From NCBI RefSeq assembly GCF_002222595.2, contig NZ_CP022413.2, positions 1,938,001 through 2,002,000 on the forward strand: a DNA stretch of 64,000 nucleotides. The letters are read 5' to 3'. The position numbers and the translations under genes are program-made. Origin of the DNA: Blautia hansenii DSM 20583 (GTDB lineage Bacteria; Bacillota; Clostridia; Lachnospirales; Lachnospiraceae). The first letter of the stretch is position 1. Every line of letters begins with the position of its first letter. Below, one piece after another: positions 56,860 through 64,000 of the stretch. The notes under the pieces are model-generated. The model was given only the letters and a program-made list of their open reading frames with translations. It made no database searches and was not told the DNA's origin.

Positions 56860-57134
56860 AGATCGTGTGGGCTTATAACGGAATAATCCATAAGCCGTTA
56901 TTAGAAAATTCTCTTTAATTGACTTGAAGTTCCAGAGATGGATAACAAGGGGCAAGTTTAAATACAGCCTGAACGACTAAACAAGAGAACTACATAGGAA
57001 TTAAATGTAGATGCGATAGTCTGAACTGTAACTATAATCGAAATACGAAATTACAGAATTATGGTCGAGTGTAAAGACACTCTTGGAAGTACCATAATCG
57101 CTTTTGTTTATTAAAAGTAGTAACAAAATAATTG
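56860..57134 (+). ncRNA. Group I intron 2 in terL
   Basis: 275 nt, no ORF, clearly related to intron 1 (both share AATTGACTTG.AAG..CCAGA, TGG.TAACA.GG and AACGACTR...GCGAYAGTCTGAAC). P1: exon GAGCCT pairs with GGGCTT (56,869-56,874) with U.G at the splice site. P7 GACTA/TAGTC, P8 CTACAT/ATGTAG, P9 hairpins TGTAA/TTACA and GAGTGT-AAAG-ACACTC. The last base G is at 57,134; splicing gives ...GCC-TAC-ACT-CTC, i.e. AYTL. Confidence 0.88.
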
Positions 57135-57265
57135 ACACTCTCGCCATGACTGGTTGGTATCTCAATGAATTGAGAATGCAAAGCATCAGAACAGAAAATA
57201 AACCTAAAATTGACCCGAAGTCTGCTTTTAAAATTAGAGCACCTAAAAAAGTGAGCAGATTTTAA
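57135..57265 (+). CDS. terL: Terminase large subunit, exon 3
   Basis: Completes the Tyr codon and then reads TLAMTGWYLNELRMQSIRTE, NKPKIDPKSAFKIRAPKKVS, RF and TAA. The AYTLAMTGWYL stretch is the usual continuation of the MHDDRAY motif in TerL proteins. It has no start codon or ribosome-binding site of its own and is invisible to an ORF search, so it depends on splicing of two introns. Confidence 0.88.
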
Positions 57266-57405
57266 CACGCCGTGAGCAAGAAATCCCCACCTCTATAGGT
57301 GGTGGGATGAATTGCGATTAACACGGCGTTTCTTGACTTTAGAATCTTGCTGTGTTACAATGTATTTACAAATCAGTCGTATCTAACGGAAAGGATATAA
57401 ATATA

Positions 57406-57822
57406 ATGCAATTGGATACAAATAATCATTCGGTATTCATGTTACACTATCATTTGATTATGTGTATAAAATATCGTAACAAAGTAATAGACGATATTAT
57501 CTCTAATCGTTTGAAAGAGATATTTGAAAAGATTGCTCCTGCCTATAACATTACATTAGAGGAATGGAATCACGATACAGACCATGTTCATATTCTATTC
57601 AAAGGGCAGCCGAATACAGAAATCAGCAAGTTTATCAATGCATATAAATCCGCAAGTAGCAGACTCATAAAGAAAGAGTTTCCTCAGATACGTAAGTCTC
57701 TATGGAAAGAGATGTTTTGGTCACAGAGTTTTTGTCTGCTGACCACAGGTGGAGCTACCGTAGATATTATCAAGCAGTACATAATGTCACAGGGGAAGAA
57801 AAATGACAAACAAAGCAATTAA
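57406..57822 (+). CDS. tnpA: IS200/IS605 Y1 transposase TnpA
   Basis: A 138-residue HUH single-strand transposase: His pair in HDTDHVHILFKGQP and catalytic Tyr in TVDIIKQYIMSQGKK. ATG 57,406 follows GGAAAGGAT. The 3' end overlaps tnpB by 20 nt. Confidence 0.95.
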   Translation: MQLDTNNHSVFMLHYHLIMCIKYRNKVIDDIISNRLKEIFEKIAPAYNITLEEWNHDTDHVHILFKGQPNTEISKFINAYKSASSRLIKKEFPQIRKSLWKEMFWSQSFCLLTTGGATVDIIKQYIMSQGKKNDKQSN

Positions 57823-58942
57823 GTATCGCATATATCCTACAACTGAACAAAGTATTATGTTCTCTAAGACCTTTGGCTGTTGTCGTAAGGTCTATAATCT
57901 TATGCTTTCTGATAAGATTGAGGGCTATAAAGCAACTGGGAAATTCCCTACTGTAACACCTGCTAAATACAAGAAGGATTATCCTTATCTTAAAGAAGTA
58001 GACAGTCTTGCACTTGCTAATAAACAGATGGATTTGCAGGCAGCATTTCGTAATACATTTAGTAAATCACGCAAAAAGAAAAACGGATTTCCTAGGTTCA
58101 AATCTGCAAAGCATAGTCGTAAGTCTTACACTATAAACAATCAAAAAGGCACAGTAGCTATTCTGGACAACAGATACATCAAGCTCCCTAAAGTGGGTAA
58201 GGTGAAGGCTGTTATTCATCGTATTCCCGATGATAATTGGATTATCAAATCTGCTACTATATCACAGGAATCAGATGGTAAGTATTATATTTCTGTGCTT
58301 TTTGAGTTTGAAAAAGTAGAAAATATTTATATAGCGGATAAAACTAACGCCATTGGATTAGATTATGCTTCTGATGGCTTATATGTAGACAGTAATGGCA
58401 ATGTGGGTACTAATCATAAGTATTACCGTGAAAGTCATGATAAGCTTGCCAAAGCACAGCGCAAACTGTCTCGTATGCAAGGCTCTAAAAAGCAAGAAGA
58501 TAAATCTAATAACTATATTAAGCAACTCCGTAAAGTAAACAAAATTCATAGGCATATTGCTAATCAGCGTTTGGATAACCTACATAAAATATCTACTGAG
58601 ATAGCCAATCAGTATGATGTTGTTTGCGTAGAAAATCTAAATATGCGTTCTATGGCAAATAAGGGTTTTGGTAACGGCAAAGCGACACTGGATAACGGAT
58701 ATGGAATGTTCCTATCTATGCTTGAGTATAAGCTGTCTGATAGAAATAAGTATCTCGTAAAAGTAGATAAGTGGTTTCCGTCATCACAAATATGCCATTG
58801 TTGCGGTGCATTGCATCCCGATATGAAGGATTTAGCTAACCGCAAAATGGTATGTGATTGTGGTCTTACAATAAACCGTGACCAAAACGCTGCTATCAAT
58901 ATCCTAAACGAAGGATTACGCCTACTTAGTGAAGTAGCATAA
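57803..58942 (+). CDS. tnpB: RNA-guided nuclease TnpB
   Basis: A 379-residue TnpB. N-terminal HTH region (MTNKAIKYRIYPTTEQSIMF, then RNTFSKSRKKKNGFPRFKS), split RuvC with Asp in AIGLDYASDGLYVD (about residue 186), Glu in VVCVENLNMRSM (about 276) and Asp in NRDQNAAINI (about 361), and a zinc finger CHCCGALHPDMKD...CDCG. All catalytic residues are present, so it may be an active homing-type nuclease. Confidence 0.95.
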   Translation: MTNKAIKYRIYPTTEQSIMFSKTFGCCRKVYNLMLSDKIEGYKATGKFPTVTPAKYKKDYPYLKEVDSLALANKQMDLQAAFRNTFSKSRKKKNGFPRFKSAKHSRKSYTINNQKGTVAILDNRYIKLPKVGKVKAVIHRIPDDNWIIKSATISQESDGKYYISVLFEFEKVENIYIADKTNAIGLDYASDGLYVDSNGNVGTNHKYYRESHDKLAKAQRKLSRMQGSKKQEDKSNNYIKQLRKVNKIHRHIANQRLDNLHKISTEIANQYDVVCVENLNMRSMANKGFGNGKATLDNGYGMFLSMLEYKLSDRNKYLVKVDKWFPSSQICHCCGALHPDMKDLANRKMVCDCGLTINRDQNAAINILNEGLRLLSEVA

Positions 58943-59085
58943 ACAAAATATATAGTAGGGATGGAATTAGCCCAAACTTATACGCCTGTGGACATTGTGT
59001 AAGACATTGAGTTGCGTAACATTGCAGCCAACGCAGTAGTGGTTGAAGCAGGAAGCTCCGACTTCTATAAGTCGGAGCAGTTCAC
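58943..59085 (+). ncRNA. Possible TnpB guide RNA (omega RNA) scaffold
   Basis: The sequence from the tnpB stop to the right end contains several pairings (for example the terminal CTCCGACTT/AAGTCGGAG hairpin) and lies where TnpB-associated RNAs are made. The guide would be the phage sequence right after 59,085. Assigned by position only. Confidence 0.4.
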
Positions 59086-59160
59086 TTTCATACAAAAAAG
59101 GGCGTTTTTTCTTCAAGTTTGAAAATTTACATCCTCTTTTTATGGTTAAATTATTAAATA

Positions 59161-59192
59161 TTTGCACACTCACTAACGTGGGTGTATAGGAA
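59161..59192 (+). promoter_or_regulatory. Shared phage upstream motif, copy 2
   Basis: TTTGCA, 8-9 nt, AACGTGGGTGTAT, AGGAA; the same arrangement as at 45,630-45,660. It includes a small hairpin CACTCAC-TAAC-GTGGGTG and lies about 75 nt before the portal gene. Confidence 0.45.
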
Positions 59193-59265
59193 AGAATAAA
59201 GTTTAATTTTATTTGTATACAATATACAAGATATTTACTAGAATTTTGAAAGGAGGGGGATTTAG

Positions 59266-60792
59266 CTGGTTTCTCCGCAGAAAAGAATATTTGATGCAGA
59301 AGAAAAAATGCGTCAACTGAAATTTGAAAAATTAAAAGAATTATTGCTTGGAAGTGCAAAAGGTACAAAGTCTAAAACTTTTACCCAGTATACTAAAGAG
59401 CAAATAAAAAAATATTTACAGAACCCTTATGCTAATATTCAGAATATTAGAAATGTCTCTATGTTCTTAGAGAGAAATTCAATGATATATAAAAAAATCA
59501 TTGATTATTATTCTAAAATGCCTCTCTTTGATTATAACATCACTTATAAAATTGATAAGATTGGGAGTATCAAATCTTCTGTAATGAATGAATATATTCA
59601 AGTATTAAAAAATTTACAGGAAATACCTATGAAAAAAGAGTTTTCAAAAATTATAGCAACTGCTTTAAGAGATGGAGCATTTTATGGATTTATATATGAT
59701 GGAGAAGGTGATGGATTTTTAATTCAGCCACTAGACCCTGCTTATTGTAAAATTACTGCTCAATCCTCTTCAGGTGAATATATTTATGCGTTTGATGCTA
59801 CTTTCTTTGACAAGGGAAATAATAAAGAATATTTATATGGTACAGGTGAAGACACTGAAGGTGTCTGGGATGATATTTTCATAGATGGGTATGAAACTTA
59901 TAAAAATCAAGGTATAGATTATCGGTGGTTTGAAATACCGATTGAACGTTCTATTTGTATTATAAGTGGAAATGACCCAGACATGCCACTGCCATACTTT
60001 TTGCCAATTTTTATAAGTTTATTAGATTTATTAGACTTAGAACAAATATTGGCTTCAAAAGCCGAATTAGAAAACTATGTATTGCTGGTAAGTAAAATCC
60101 CATTATTACAAGGGGCTAATACACCAGATGAATTTGCAGTATCTCTTGAGATTGTTCAAGCAATGCAGAATTTAATTGACGAAGTTGTACCTAGCTTAGT
60201 AGGCACTGCTTATTCCCCATGTGAACTTGACGTAGTTCATTTCGACCAAAGTAACAAAGCAGAGGATACTAACAAGCTTGCCGAGTCTATGCATAATTTA
60301 TTTTCAAATCTGGGAATGTCTGAATTAGTTGTTTCTGGTGGCTCTTCAACAAACTCTGTTGGTCTAAAACATTCAATTCAAAATGACGAATCTATTGCTT
60401 TTTCTTTTATGGAAGCTCTGGAAAGCTGGATGAATTCTTACATAGAATTAAATTATTCTGATAAATTCATATTCTATTTCCACAGGACAACTTATTTTAG
60501 TCAAGAAATTTTTGTAAATCAAATTAAGGATGCAGCTACATTGGGCTTACCCGTAGGGATAGATTATGCCACTGGACTTGGGTATACACCTTACGAAGTT
60601 ATGTGCAATACATTTTTAGAACAGGCAATCGGTATTAAAGATGGACTTTGGAAACCATTGTCCACTTCTTACACTGAGTCTGGAAATGACAAATCTTCAG
60701 GTGCTCCTCAAAAAGATGAGGGAGATTTATCTCCTGAAGGAATTAAAACAAAGGAGGGAGATAAAAATGCAGGAACAAAAGCCTCTAAGTAA
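59266..60792 (+). CDS. Phage portal protein (near-cognate start)
   Basis: A 508-residue portal protein: IRNVSMFLERNSMIYKKIID near the N-terminus, RDGAFYGFIYDGEGDGFLIQ and PLDPAYCKI in the wing, GNDPDMPLPYFLPIFISLLD and a C-terminal stem/crown region. It forms the 12-mer DNA gate of the capsid. The frame reads VSPQKRIFDAEEKM before the first ATG (59,308) and reaches back to AAAGGAGG, where an in-frame TAG is followed by CTG at 59,266. CTG is therefore the probable start; starting at ATG 59,308 would leave the ribosome-binding site 50 nt away. Confidence 0.87.
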   Translation: MVSPQKRIFDAEEKMRQLKFEKLKELLLGSAKGTKSKTFTQYTKEQIKKYLQNPYANIQNIRNVSMFLERNSMIYKKIIDYYSKMPLFDYNITYKIDKIGSIKSSVMNEYIQVLKNLQEIPMKKEFSKIIATALRDGAFYGFIYDGEGDGFLIQPLDPAYCKITAQSSSGEYIYAFDATFFDKGNNKEYLYGTGEDTEGVWDDIFIDGYETYKNQGIDYRWFEIPIERSICIISGNDPDMPLPYFLPIFISLLDLLDLEQILASKAELENYVLLVSKIPLLQGANTPDEFAVSLEIVQAMQNLIDEVVPSLVGTAYSPCELDVVHFDQSNKAEDTNKLAESMHNLFSNLGMSELVVSGGSSTNSVGLKHSIQNDESIAFSFMEALESWMNSYIELNYSDKFIFYFHRTTYFSQEIFVNQIKDAATLGLPVGIDYATGLGYTPYEVMCNTFLEQAIGIKDGLWKPLSTSYTESGNDKSSGAPQKDEGDLSPEGIKTKEGDKNAGTKASK

Positions 60793-60964
60793 TTTTATTA
60801 AAACAACAGACAAAAATACTGCTGAAAAATTACGACATTTAGGATTTTATGAAATAACTGATAGTTCTCCCGGTTATTTTGTTTTTGTAAATTGCATTTG
60901 CAATTTTGCAAAAGCTGATATTGATATGAAGAAAATACAGTTTACTAATGTACTGTGTTTTTAG
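60767..60964 (+). CDS. Small phage hypothetical protein after portal
   Basis: A 65-residue protein from ATG 60,767, which follows AAGGAGGG and overlaps the end of the portal gene by 26 nt: MQEQKPLSNFIKTTDKNTAE, then KLRHLGFYEITDSSPGYFVFVN. Similar small proteins occur between portal and protease genes of many phages. Function unknown. Confidence 0.75.
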   Translation: MQEQKPLSNFIKTTDKNTAEKLRHLGFYEITDSSPGYFVFVNCICNFAKADIDMKKIQFTNVLCF

Positions 60965-60976
60965 AAGGGAGAATAA

Positions 60977-62689
60977 ATGAGAATTATTACTTTAGACCAG
61001 TTGCAATCATACTGTGAAAAATATAATCTTTCTCACTACTCTTCTACTGCCAACGATAATGCAATGGTATTTGTTCAAGTTCCCGGAGAATTTAGAAAAG
61101 ATACTTCTATAAAATTTTCTGATGAAGAAACTGATGGATTATTACCAGTCACACTGCAAAGTTGTCATATCTATGAAAACCGTAATGGTTCTTACATTTC
61201 TAAGGCAAGCATGAAAAAAGCTATGCCATCTTTTTCAAATCGACCTATTCTTGGTCATATTATTCAAAAAGATGATGGAACGTATGATTTTGATTCTCAC
61301 AACATGGAAATTGTCGATGACCCTTGGAATGAAGGAGAACAGCGAACACATTATATTGAACAACCTATAGGTATTATACCTGAAAGTTGTAACGCTAGGT
61401 TGGAATATGATGAAAAAAAAGAAAAAACTTATGTTGTGGTAGATGGATGGATTTACGAAGATTATGGCAATGGTGCTGCTGAAATTATTAAAGAAAAAGG
61501 TGGTACTAAAGTTTCTGTAGAACTTGGAGTAAAAAATTTTTCCTATAATTCTAAAAAGAAACGTTTAGAAATTGAAGAATTTGTTTTTATGGGTGTCACA
61601 GTATTAGGAGAACATGTTGGTGAAGGAATGTTGGGTAGTAATTTAAAACTATCTGATTTTTGTAGTGCAGAAAACAACCTAATTGATTTCACACAGGTAA
61701 GTAAGGAAATACAAGAATTAAATGAGAAAATTAAAAATATGGAAAAATTATATTTTGAGAAAGGAGGAAACGGATTGAAGCTGGACGAATTATTAGCAAA
61801 ATATAATGTAACTAAAGAAGATTTGGATTTTGATATTGAAGGATTAACTGAAGACGAGCTAGAAAAAATCTTTTCAGAAAAATTTGAAGATACAGACTCT
61901 TCAGTAGAAGAAGTTGAGGATGATAATTCAGAAGAAAATGATTCTTCAATTGATAATTCAGAAGAAAGCGAACCTCCTGTAGATGTAGAGTTAGACTCAG
62001 AAACTGAAGAAACAGATTTACAGGACAAAGAAATTGAAAACACTGTATCAGAAACAAGTGATGAGTCTAAAAAGAAAACATATTCTATTAATTTAGGTGA
62101 AAAAGAATATACATTTGAATGTTCTTTAGACGAGGTTATTTATGCTTTAGAAACAGTTGTAAACAATACATATTCTGAGCAGGATAATACATATTACACA
62201 GTTAAAGTATATGACAAGCATGTGGTTATGTTAGATTTATGGACTGGAAAAGCATTCAAGCAGAATTACAAAGTACGTTCTGGTTCTTATTCATTAACTG
62301 GCGACAGAGTTGAAGTATATGCTCGTTATGTTACTAAAGAAGAAGAAACTGCTTTAGATGAAATGCGTAGTAAGTTTTCTGAAATGGAAAGCAAATTAAA
62401 TGACTATATTGCTAAAGAAGAAGATGATAAAAAGAAAGAATTAGTAAGTTCAGAAGATTATTCCTTAATTTCCGATAGCGAAGATTTTAAGGCATTAGTT
62501 GACAATATTAATGAATATTCTTTATCTGAATTAGCATCCAAATGTGATGCACTATTATTACAATGTGCAAAACAAAAAAATAATTTTAGTTTTTCCAACA
62601 ATACAGATGGAAAAAGAAAAGTCCGTACAGGAAACCAACGAGAAGAAAAATACTCACCTTACGGAACATTATTTCAAGAATATAAGTAA
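60977..62689 (+). CDS. Capsid maturation protease fused to scaffold
   Basis: A 570-residue protein. Residues 30-235 are a prohead-protease-like domain (SYISKASMKKAMPSFSNRPILGH, EGEQRTHYIEQPIGIIPESCN, VVDGWIYEDYGNGAAEIIKE, EEFVFMGVTVLG). From about residue 240 it is coiled coil and then very acidic (SSVEEVEDDNSEENDSSIDN), as expected for a scaffold. A C-terminal region contains TYYTVKVYDKHVVMLDLWTG. An internal ribosome-binding site with TTG at 61,775 suggests that the scaffold part is also made alone. Confidence 0.82.
   Translation: MRIITLDQLQSYCEKYNLSHYSSTANDNAMVFVQVPGEFRKDTSIKFSDEETDGLLPVTLQSCHIYENRNGSYISKASMKKAMPSFSNRPILGHIIQKDDGTYDFDSHNMEIVDDPWNEGEQRTHYIEQPIGIIPESCNARLEYDEKKEKTYVVVDGWIYEDYGNGAAEIIKEKGGTKVSVELGVKNFSYNSKKKRLEIEEFVFMGVTVLGEHVGEGMLGSNLKLSDFCSAENNLIDFTQVSKEIQELNEKIKNMEKLYFEKGGNGLKLDELLAKYNVTKEDLDFDIEGLTEDELEKIFSEKFEDTDSSVEEVEDDNSEENDSSIDNSEESEPPVDVELDSETEETDLQDKEIENTVSETSDESKKKTYSINLGEKEYTFECSLDEVIYALETVVNNTYSEQDNTYYTVKVYDKHVVMLDLWTGKAFKQNYKVRSGSYSLTGDRVEVYARYVTKEEETALDEMRSKFSEMESKLNDYIAKEEDDKKKELVSSEDYSLISDSEDFKALVDNINEYSLSELASKCDALLLQCAKQKNNFSFSNNTDGKRKVRTGNQREEKYSPYGTLFQEYK
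61775..62689 (+). CDS. Putative separate scaffold protein from an internal start
   Basis: AAAGGAGG (61,760-61,767) lies 7 nt before TTG 61,775, in frame with the protease gene; the product would be LKLDELLAKYNVTKEDLDFD onward, 304 residues. A strong Shine-Dalgarno inside a coding sequence at the protease/scaffold border is the arrangement of lambda C/Nu3. Inferred, not shown. Confidence 0.5.
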   Translation: MKLDELLAKYNVTKEDLDFDIEGLTEDELEKIFSEKFEDTDSSVEEVEDDNSEENDSSIDNSEESEPPVDVELDSETEETDLQDKEIENTVSETSDESKKKTYSINLGEKEYTFECSLDEVIYALETVVNNTYSEQDNTYYTVKVYDKHVVMLDLWTGKAFKQNYKVRSGSYSLTGDRVEVYARYVTKEEETALDEMRSKFSEMESKLNDYIAKEEDDKKKELVSSEDYSLISDSEDFKALVDNINEYSLSELASKCDALLLQCAKQKNNFSFSNNTDGKRKVRTGNQREEKYSPYGTLFQEYK

Positions 62690-62697
62690 AAAAATTT

Positions 62698-62724
62698 GAA
62701 GAACCTTGAGAGGTTCTTTTTTAG
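62698..62724 (+). terminator. Terminator after the protease/scaffold gene
   Basis: AGAACC-TTGA-GAGGTTCT followed by TTTTT. Confidence 0.8.
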
Positions 62725-62748
62725 TGTAAAAAAGAAAGGAGACTTAAA

Positions 62749-63210
62749 ATGGTTGATTTTATTAAATTTACTAAGCATGCCTGTGCGGGTAGTTCAAAAT
62801 TAAAAGCTACTACTGCCGGACATATTTACAATATTTTAATTGAACAGGATTTAGACAATGGTTCTGTGGTTGCTAAAGGCGATTACGTAAAACCAGAAGT
62901 ATATAAAGCAAAAGATAGTACAGGATTTGCAGGGAAAATTGTTGATGTAGCTGCAAACGGAAATTTCTATGTAGAAGTTGAAGATCCGGGAGATGCAGTT
63001 TTACTGTTGCAAGTTCCTATGATTTATGAGGAATATACAACTGCTATGCAGCATGAATCTAATTTTTATAATGCAAATGGCGACATTGTAAGAGGCTATG
63101 AACTGTATAAAGGAGACATCTTTGAACTTTCTAAAGAAGGTTTTGAAGGCACTCCAGAAAAAGGTAAATCTGTAACTATTAACAGCAAGAAAGTAAAAGT
63201 TGAAGATTAA
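62749..63210 (+). CDS. Phage head protein (decoration/structural, putative)
   Basis: A 153-residue, beta-rich protein: MVDFIKFTKHACAGSSKLKA, then TTAGHIYNILIEQDLDNGSV and FAGKIVDVAANGNFYVEVED. It lies between the protease/scaffold and the capsid gene, the usual place of decoration proteins, and has a strong ribosome-binding site (AAAGGAGAC). It has no close known relative that I recognise. Confidence 0.7.
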   Translation: MVDFIKFTKHACAGSSKLKATTAGHIYNILIEQDLDNGSVVAKGDYVKPEVYKAKDSTGFAGKIVDVAANGNFYVEVEDPGDAVLLLQVPMIYEEYTTAMQHESNFYNANGDIVRGYELYKGDIFELSKEGFEGTPEKGKSVTINSKKVKVED

Positions 63211-63226
63211 AGGGAGGAGTAAGAAT

Positions 63227-63693
63227 ATGGTTAATAAAATAAATTTTTCAACAGAAAATTTACAGAACGTATTTGCTGTAAGAGACTATAACGAATTCTC
63301 CCAGTTAATGTTTGACACTGGAATGAATCGTGAAAAAGTTTCAAAAGATGAAGCAAATGATAAAATTCGTGAAATCATGTTTAACATTTTAGGAACAGAT
63401 AAATATTCCACAAAAAAAGAAATTAGACGTGCTTTCAGACGACATAAAGATGAAGTATTCGAGGTTATTGAAGAAACAGTTGAAAATCTGTTAGTTAGCG
63501 GATGGGGAGACAATCCTTTCTTCAATGAATTTGTAGAAATTAGAAACATGAATGATGGTGATACAAATGAATTTTATGTTCCTGACGATAGTATTCTAAC
63601 AGTTTCTGAATTATCAGGAAATCACCACGATATAGTACGTCAAAGATTAGCAGAAGGAAGTACATTCCGTGTTAAAACTTCTTGGTATGGGGT
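63227..63693 (+). CDS. Putative major capsid protein, exon 1 (interrupted by a group I intron)
   Basis: Starts at ATG 63,227 after GGGAGGAG, 16 nt past the preceding gene. It reads MVNKINFSTENLQNVFAVRD, a helical N-arm (KDEANDKIREIMFNILGTDK, then YSTKKEIRRAFRRHKDEVFE) and NEFVEIRNMNDGDTNEFYVP...LAEGSTFRVKTSWYGV. The order protease, small head protein, then this gene is that of a major capsid gene. The frame stops at 63,703, but the last codons belong to an intron: a 5' splice site is predicted after GGGGT at 63,693. The rest lies beyond the window. Confidence 0.75.
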
Positions 63694-64000
63694 TAAATTT
63701 TAGCTCCAAAGTATTGTAAAATGCTTTAAAATTATAAACACATTGAATTGCTGGAAATCCTTAAAGCTAATTACACCACAGCATAAGTATGAAATATGAC
63801 TAAGTGCGAAGGTTGTGAAAACAGAAAAAAGTAATTAGATGATACATGGTTAAATCCTAAATATCAAAAGCAAGAAACACCTATTTTAGGTGTTTTTATT
63901 ATGCTCAAAATAGGCAATCAGCAGCGAAGCTCCGAACAGGAGAACGTTCAACGACTATCTCGTAAGAGAGTAGGGTTACAAGCTATTGGTAATTCGAAGT
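63694..64000 (+). ncRNA. Group I intron 3 (partial), in the putative capsid gene
   Basis: P1: exon GGGGT pairs with GCTCC (63,703-63,707). Core blocks AATTGCTGGAAATCCTTAAAGC and AATCAGCAGCGAAGCTCC form the P3-P6 region, and GTTCAACGACTATCTCGTAAGAGAGTAGGG is the P7/P8 region, a very typical group I core and of a different subtype from the terL introns. The 3' splice site and any homing endonuclease ORF are past the right edge. Confidence 0.85.

Larger units (their letters stand above)
57266..59085 (+). mobile_element. IS200/IS605-family element (tnpA + tnpB)
   Basis: It begins directly at the TAA stop of terL (TTTAA just outside is a plausible target motif). Left subterminal hairpin CCACC-TCTATA-GGTGG at about 57,287-57,302; right end hairpin CTCCGACTT-CTAT-AAGTCGGAG (59,056-59,077) then CAGTTCAC. 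Both genes are intact. The ends are estimates to within a few nt, because IS200/IS605 elements make no target duplication. Confidence 0.85.

Noticed and set aside
57266..59085. IStron (group I intron fused with IS605)
   Set aside because: The two terL introns are complete without the IS, and terL exon 3 with its stop lies between intron 2 and the IS. The two elements are neighbours, not one unit.
45063..64000. Alternative genetic code in the phage
   Set aside because: UAA, UAG and UGA all act as sensible stops, no suppressor tRNA anticodon is present (tRNA-Trp is CCA), and conserved proteins read through without internal stops.
1..64000. CRISPR array
   Set aside because: No regularly spaced identical repeats of 24-40 nt; the ICE palindromes are far apart and the 23-bp repeats are directly adjacent without spacers.

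Overview
The window looks like DNA from a gut Clostridia (Lachnospiraceae/Oscillospiraceae type) bacterium. It holds three layers: a GC-rich integrative conjugative element (ICE) of the Tn1549/C. difficile CTn type (1 to about 45,060), a composite of integrative mobilizable elements (IMEs) inserted into that ICE (about 14,250-39,550), and an AT-rich tailed-phage genome segment (about 45,060-64,000, running off the right edge).

ICE backbone, almost all on the minus strand. Reading from the right: ParB-like protein, a small nucleotide/DNA-modification-like protein, ArdA, PcfB, VirD4, Maff2 (split), VirB6/TrbL-like, SpoVG-like, DNA methylase, MT-A70 methylase, PrgI, VirB4, NlpC/P60 hydrolase, DUF4315, DUF4366, Cys-rich protein, accessory genes, MobC and relaxase, then an XRE regulator, a small HTH protein and a response regulator cut by the left edge. 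Eleven copies of a 25-bp near-palindrome (half-site GGGACA/TGTCCC with flanking AACTT/AAGTT) are scattered over this backbone and occur nowhere else in the window.

The insertion lies inside maff2: the 5' part of the gene is at 39,531-39,671 and the 3' part at 14,171-14,254. Unit A starts with a large serine recombinase and carries VapE, a CHC2 zinc-finger primase-like protein, a MOBQ relaxase with an oriT-like site, a C45-type hydrolase and an XRE regulator. It is followed by a group II intron and a MATE/MarR pair. Unit B carries TnpV, XRE, a second serine recombinase, TnpW, a DnaC-like ATPase, a replication initiator with four 23-bp iterons, a Cys-rich protein, a MOBP relaxase/MobC with an oriT resembling that of the ICE, and a sigma factor/HTH pair. 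At the right end is a full ribD-ribE-ribBA-ribH operon behind a consensus promoter and an FMN riboswitch.

The phage part is all on the plus strand. It has a broken leading ORF, small genes, eight tRNA genes (Tyr, Gly, Ser, Ser, Leu, Trp, Asn, Lys), a T5orf172/GIY-YIG-like protein, a beta-CASP metallo-hydrolase, a ClpP-like protease, HU, a metallophosphoesterase and the packaging/head module: TerS-like, TerL, portal, protease plus scaffold, a head protein and the major capsid protein. TerL is interrupted at its catalytic MHDDRAY motif by two small group I introns separated by an exon of only 13 nt. An IS200/IS605 element (tnpA, tnpB) sits directly after the TerL stop, and the putative capsid gene is interrupted by a third group I intron that runs off the window.
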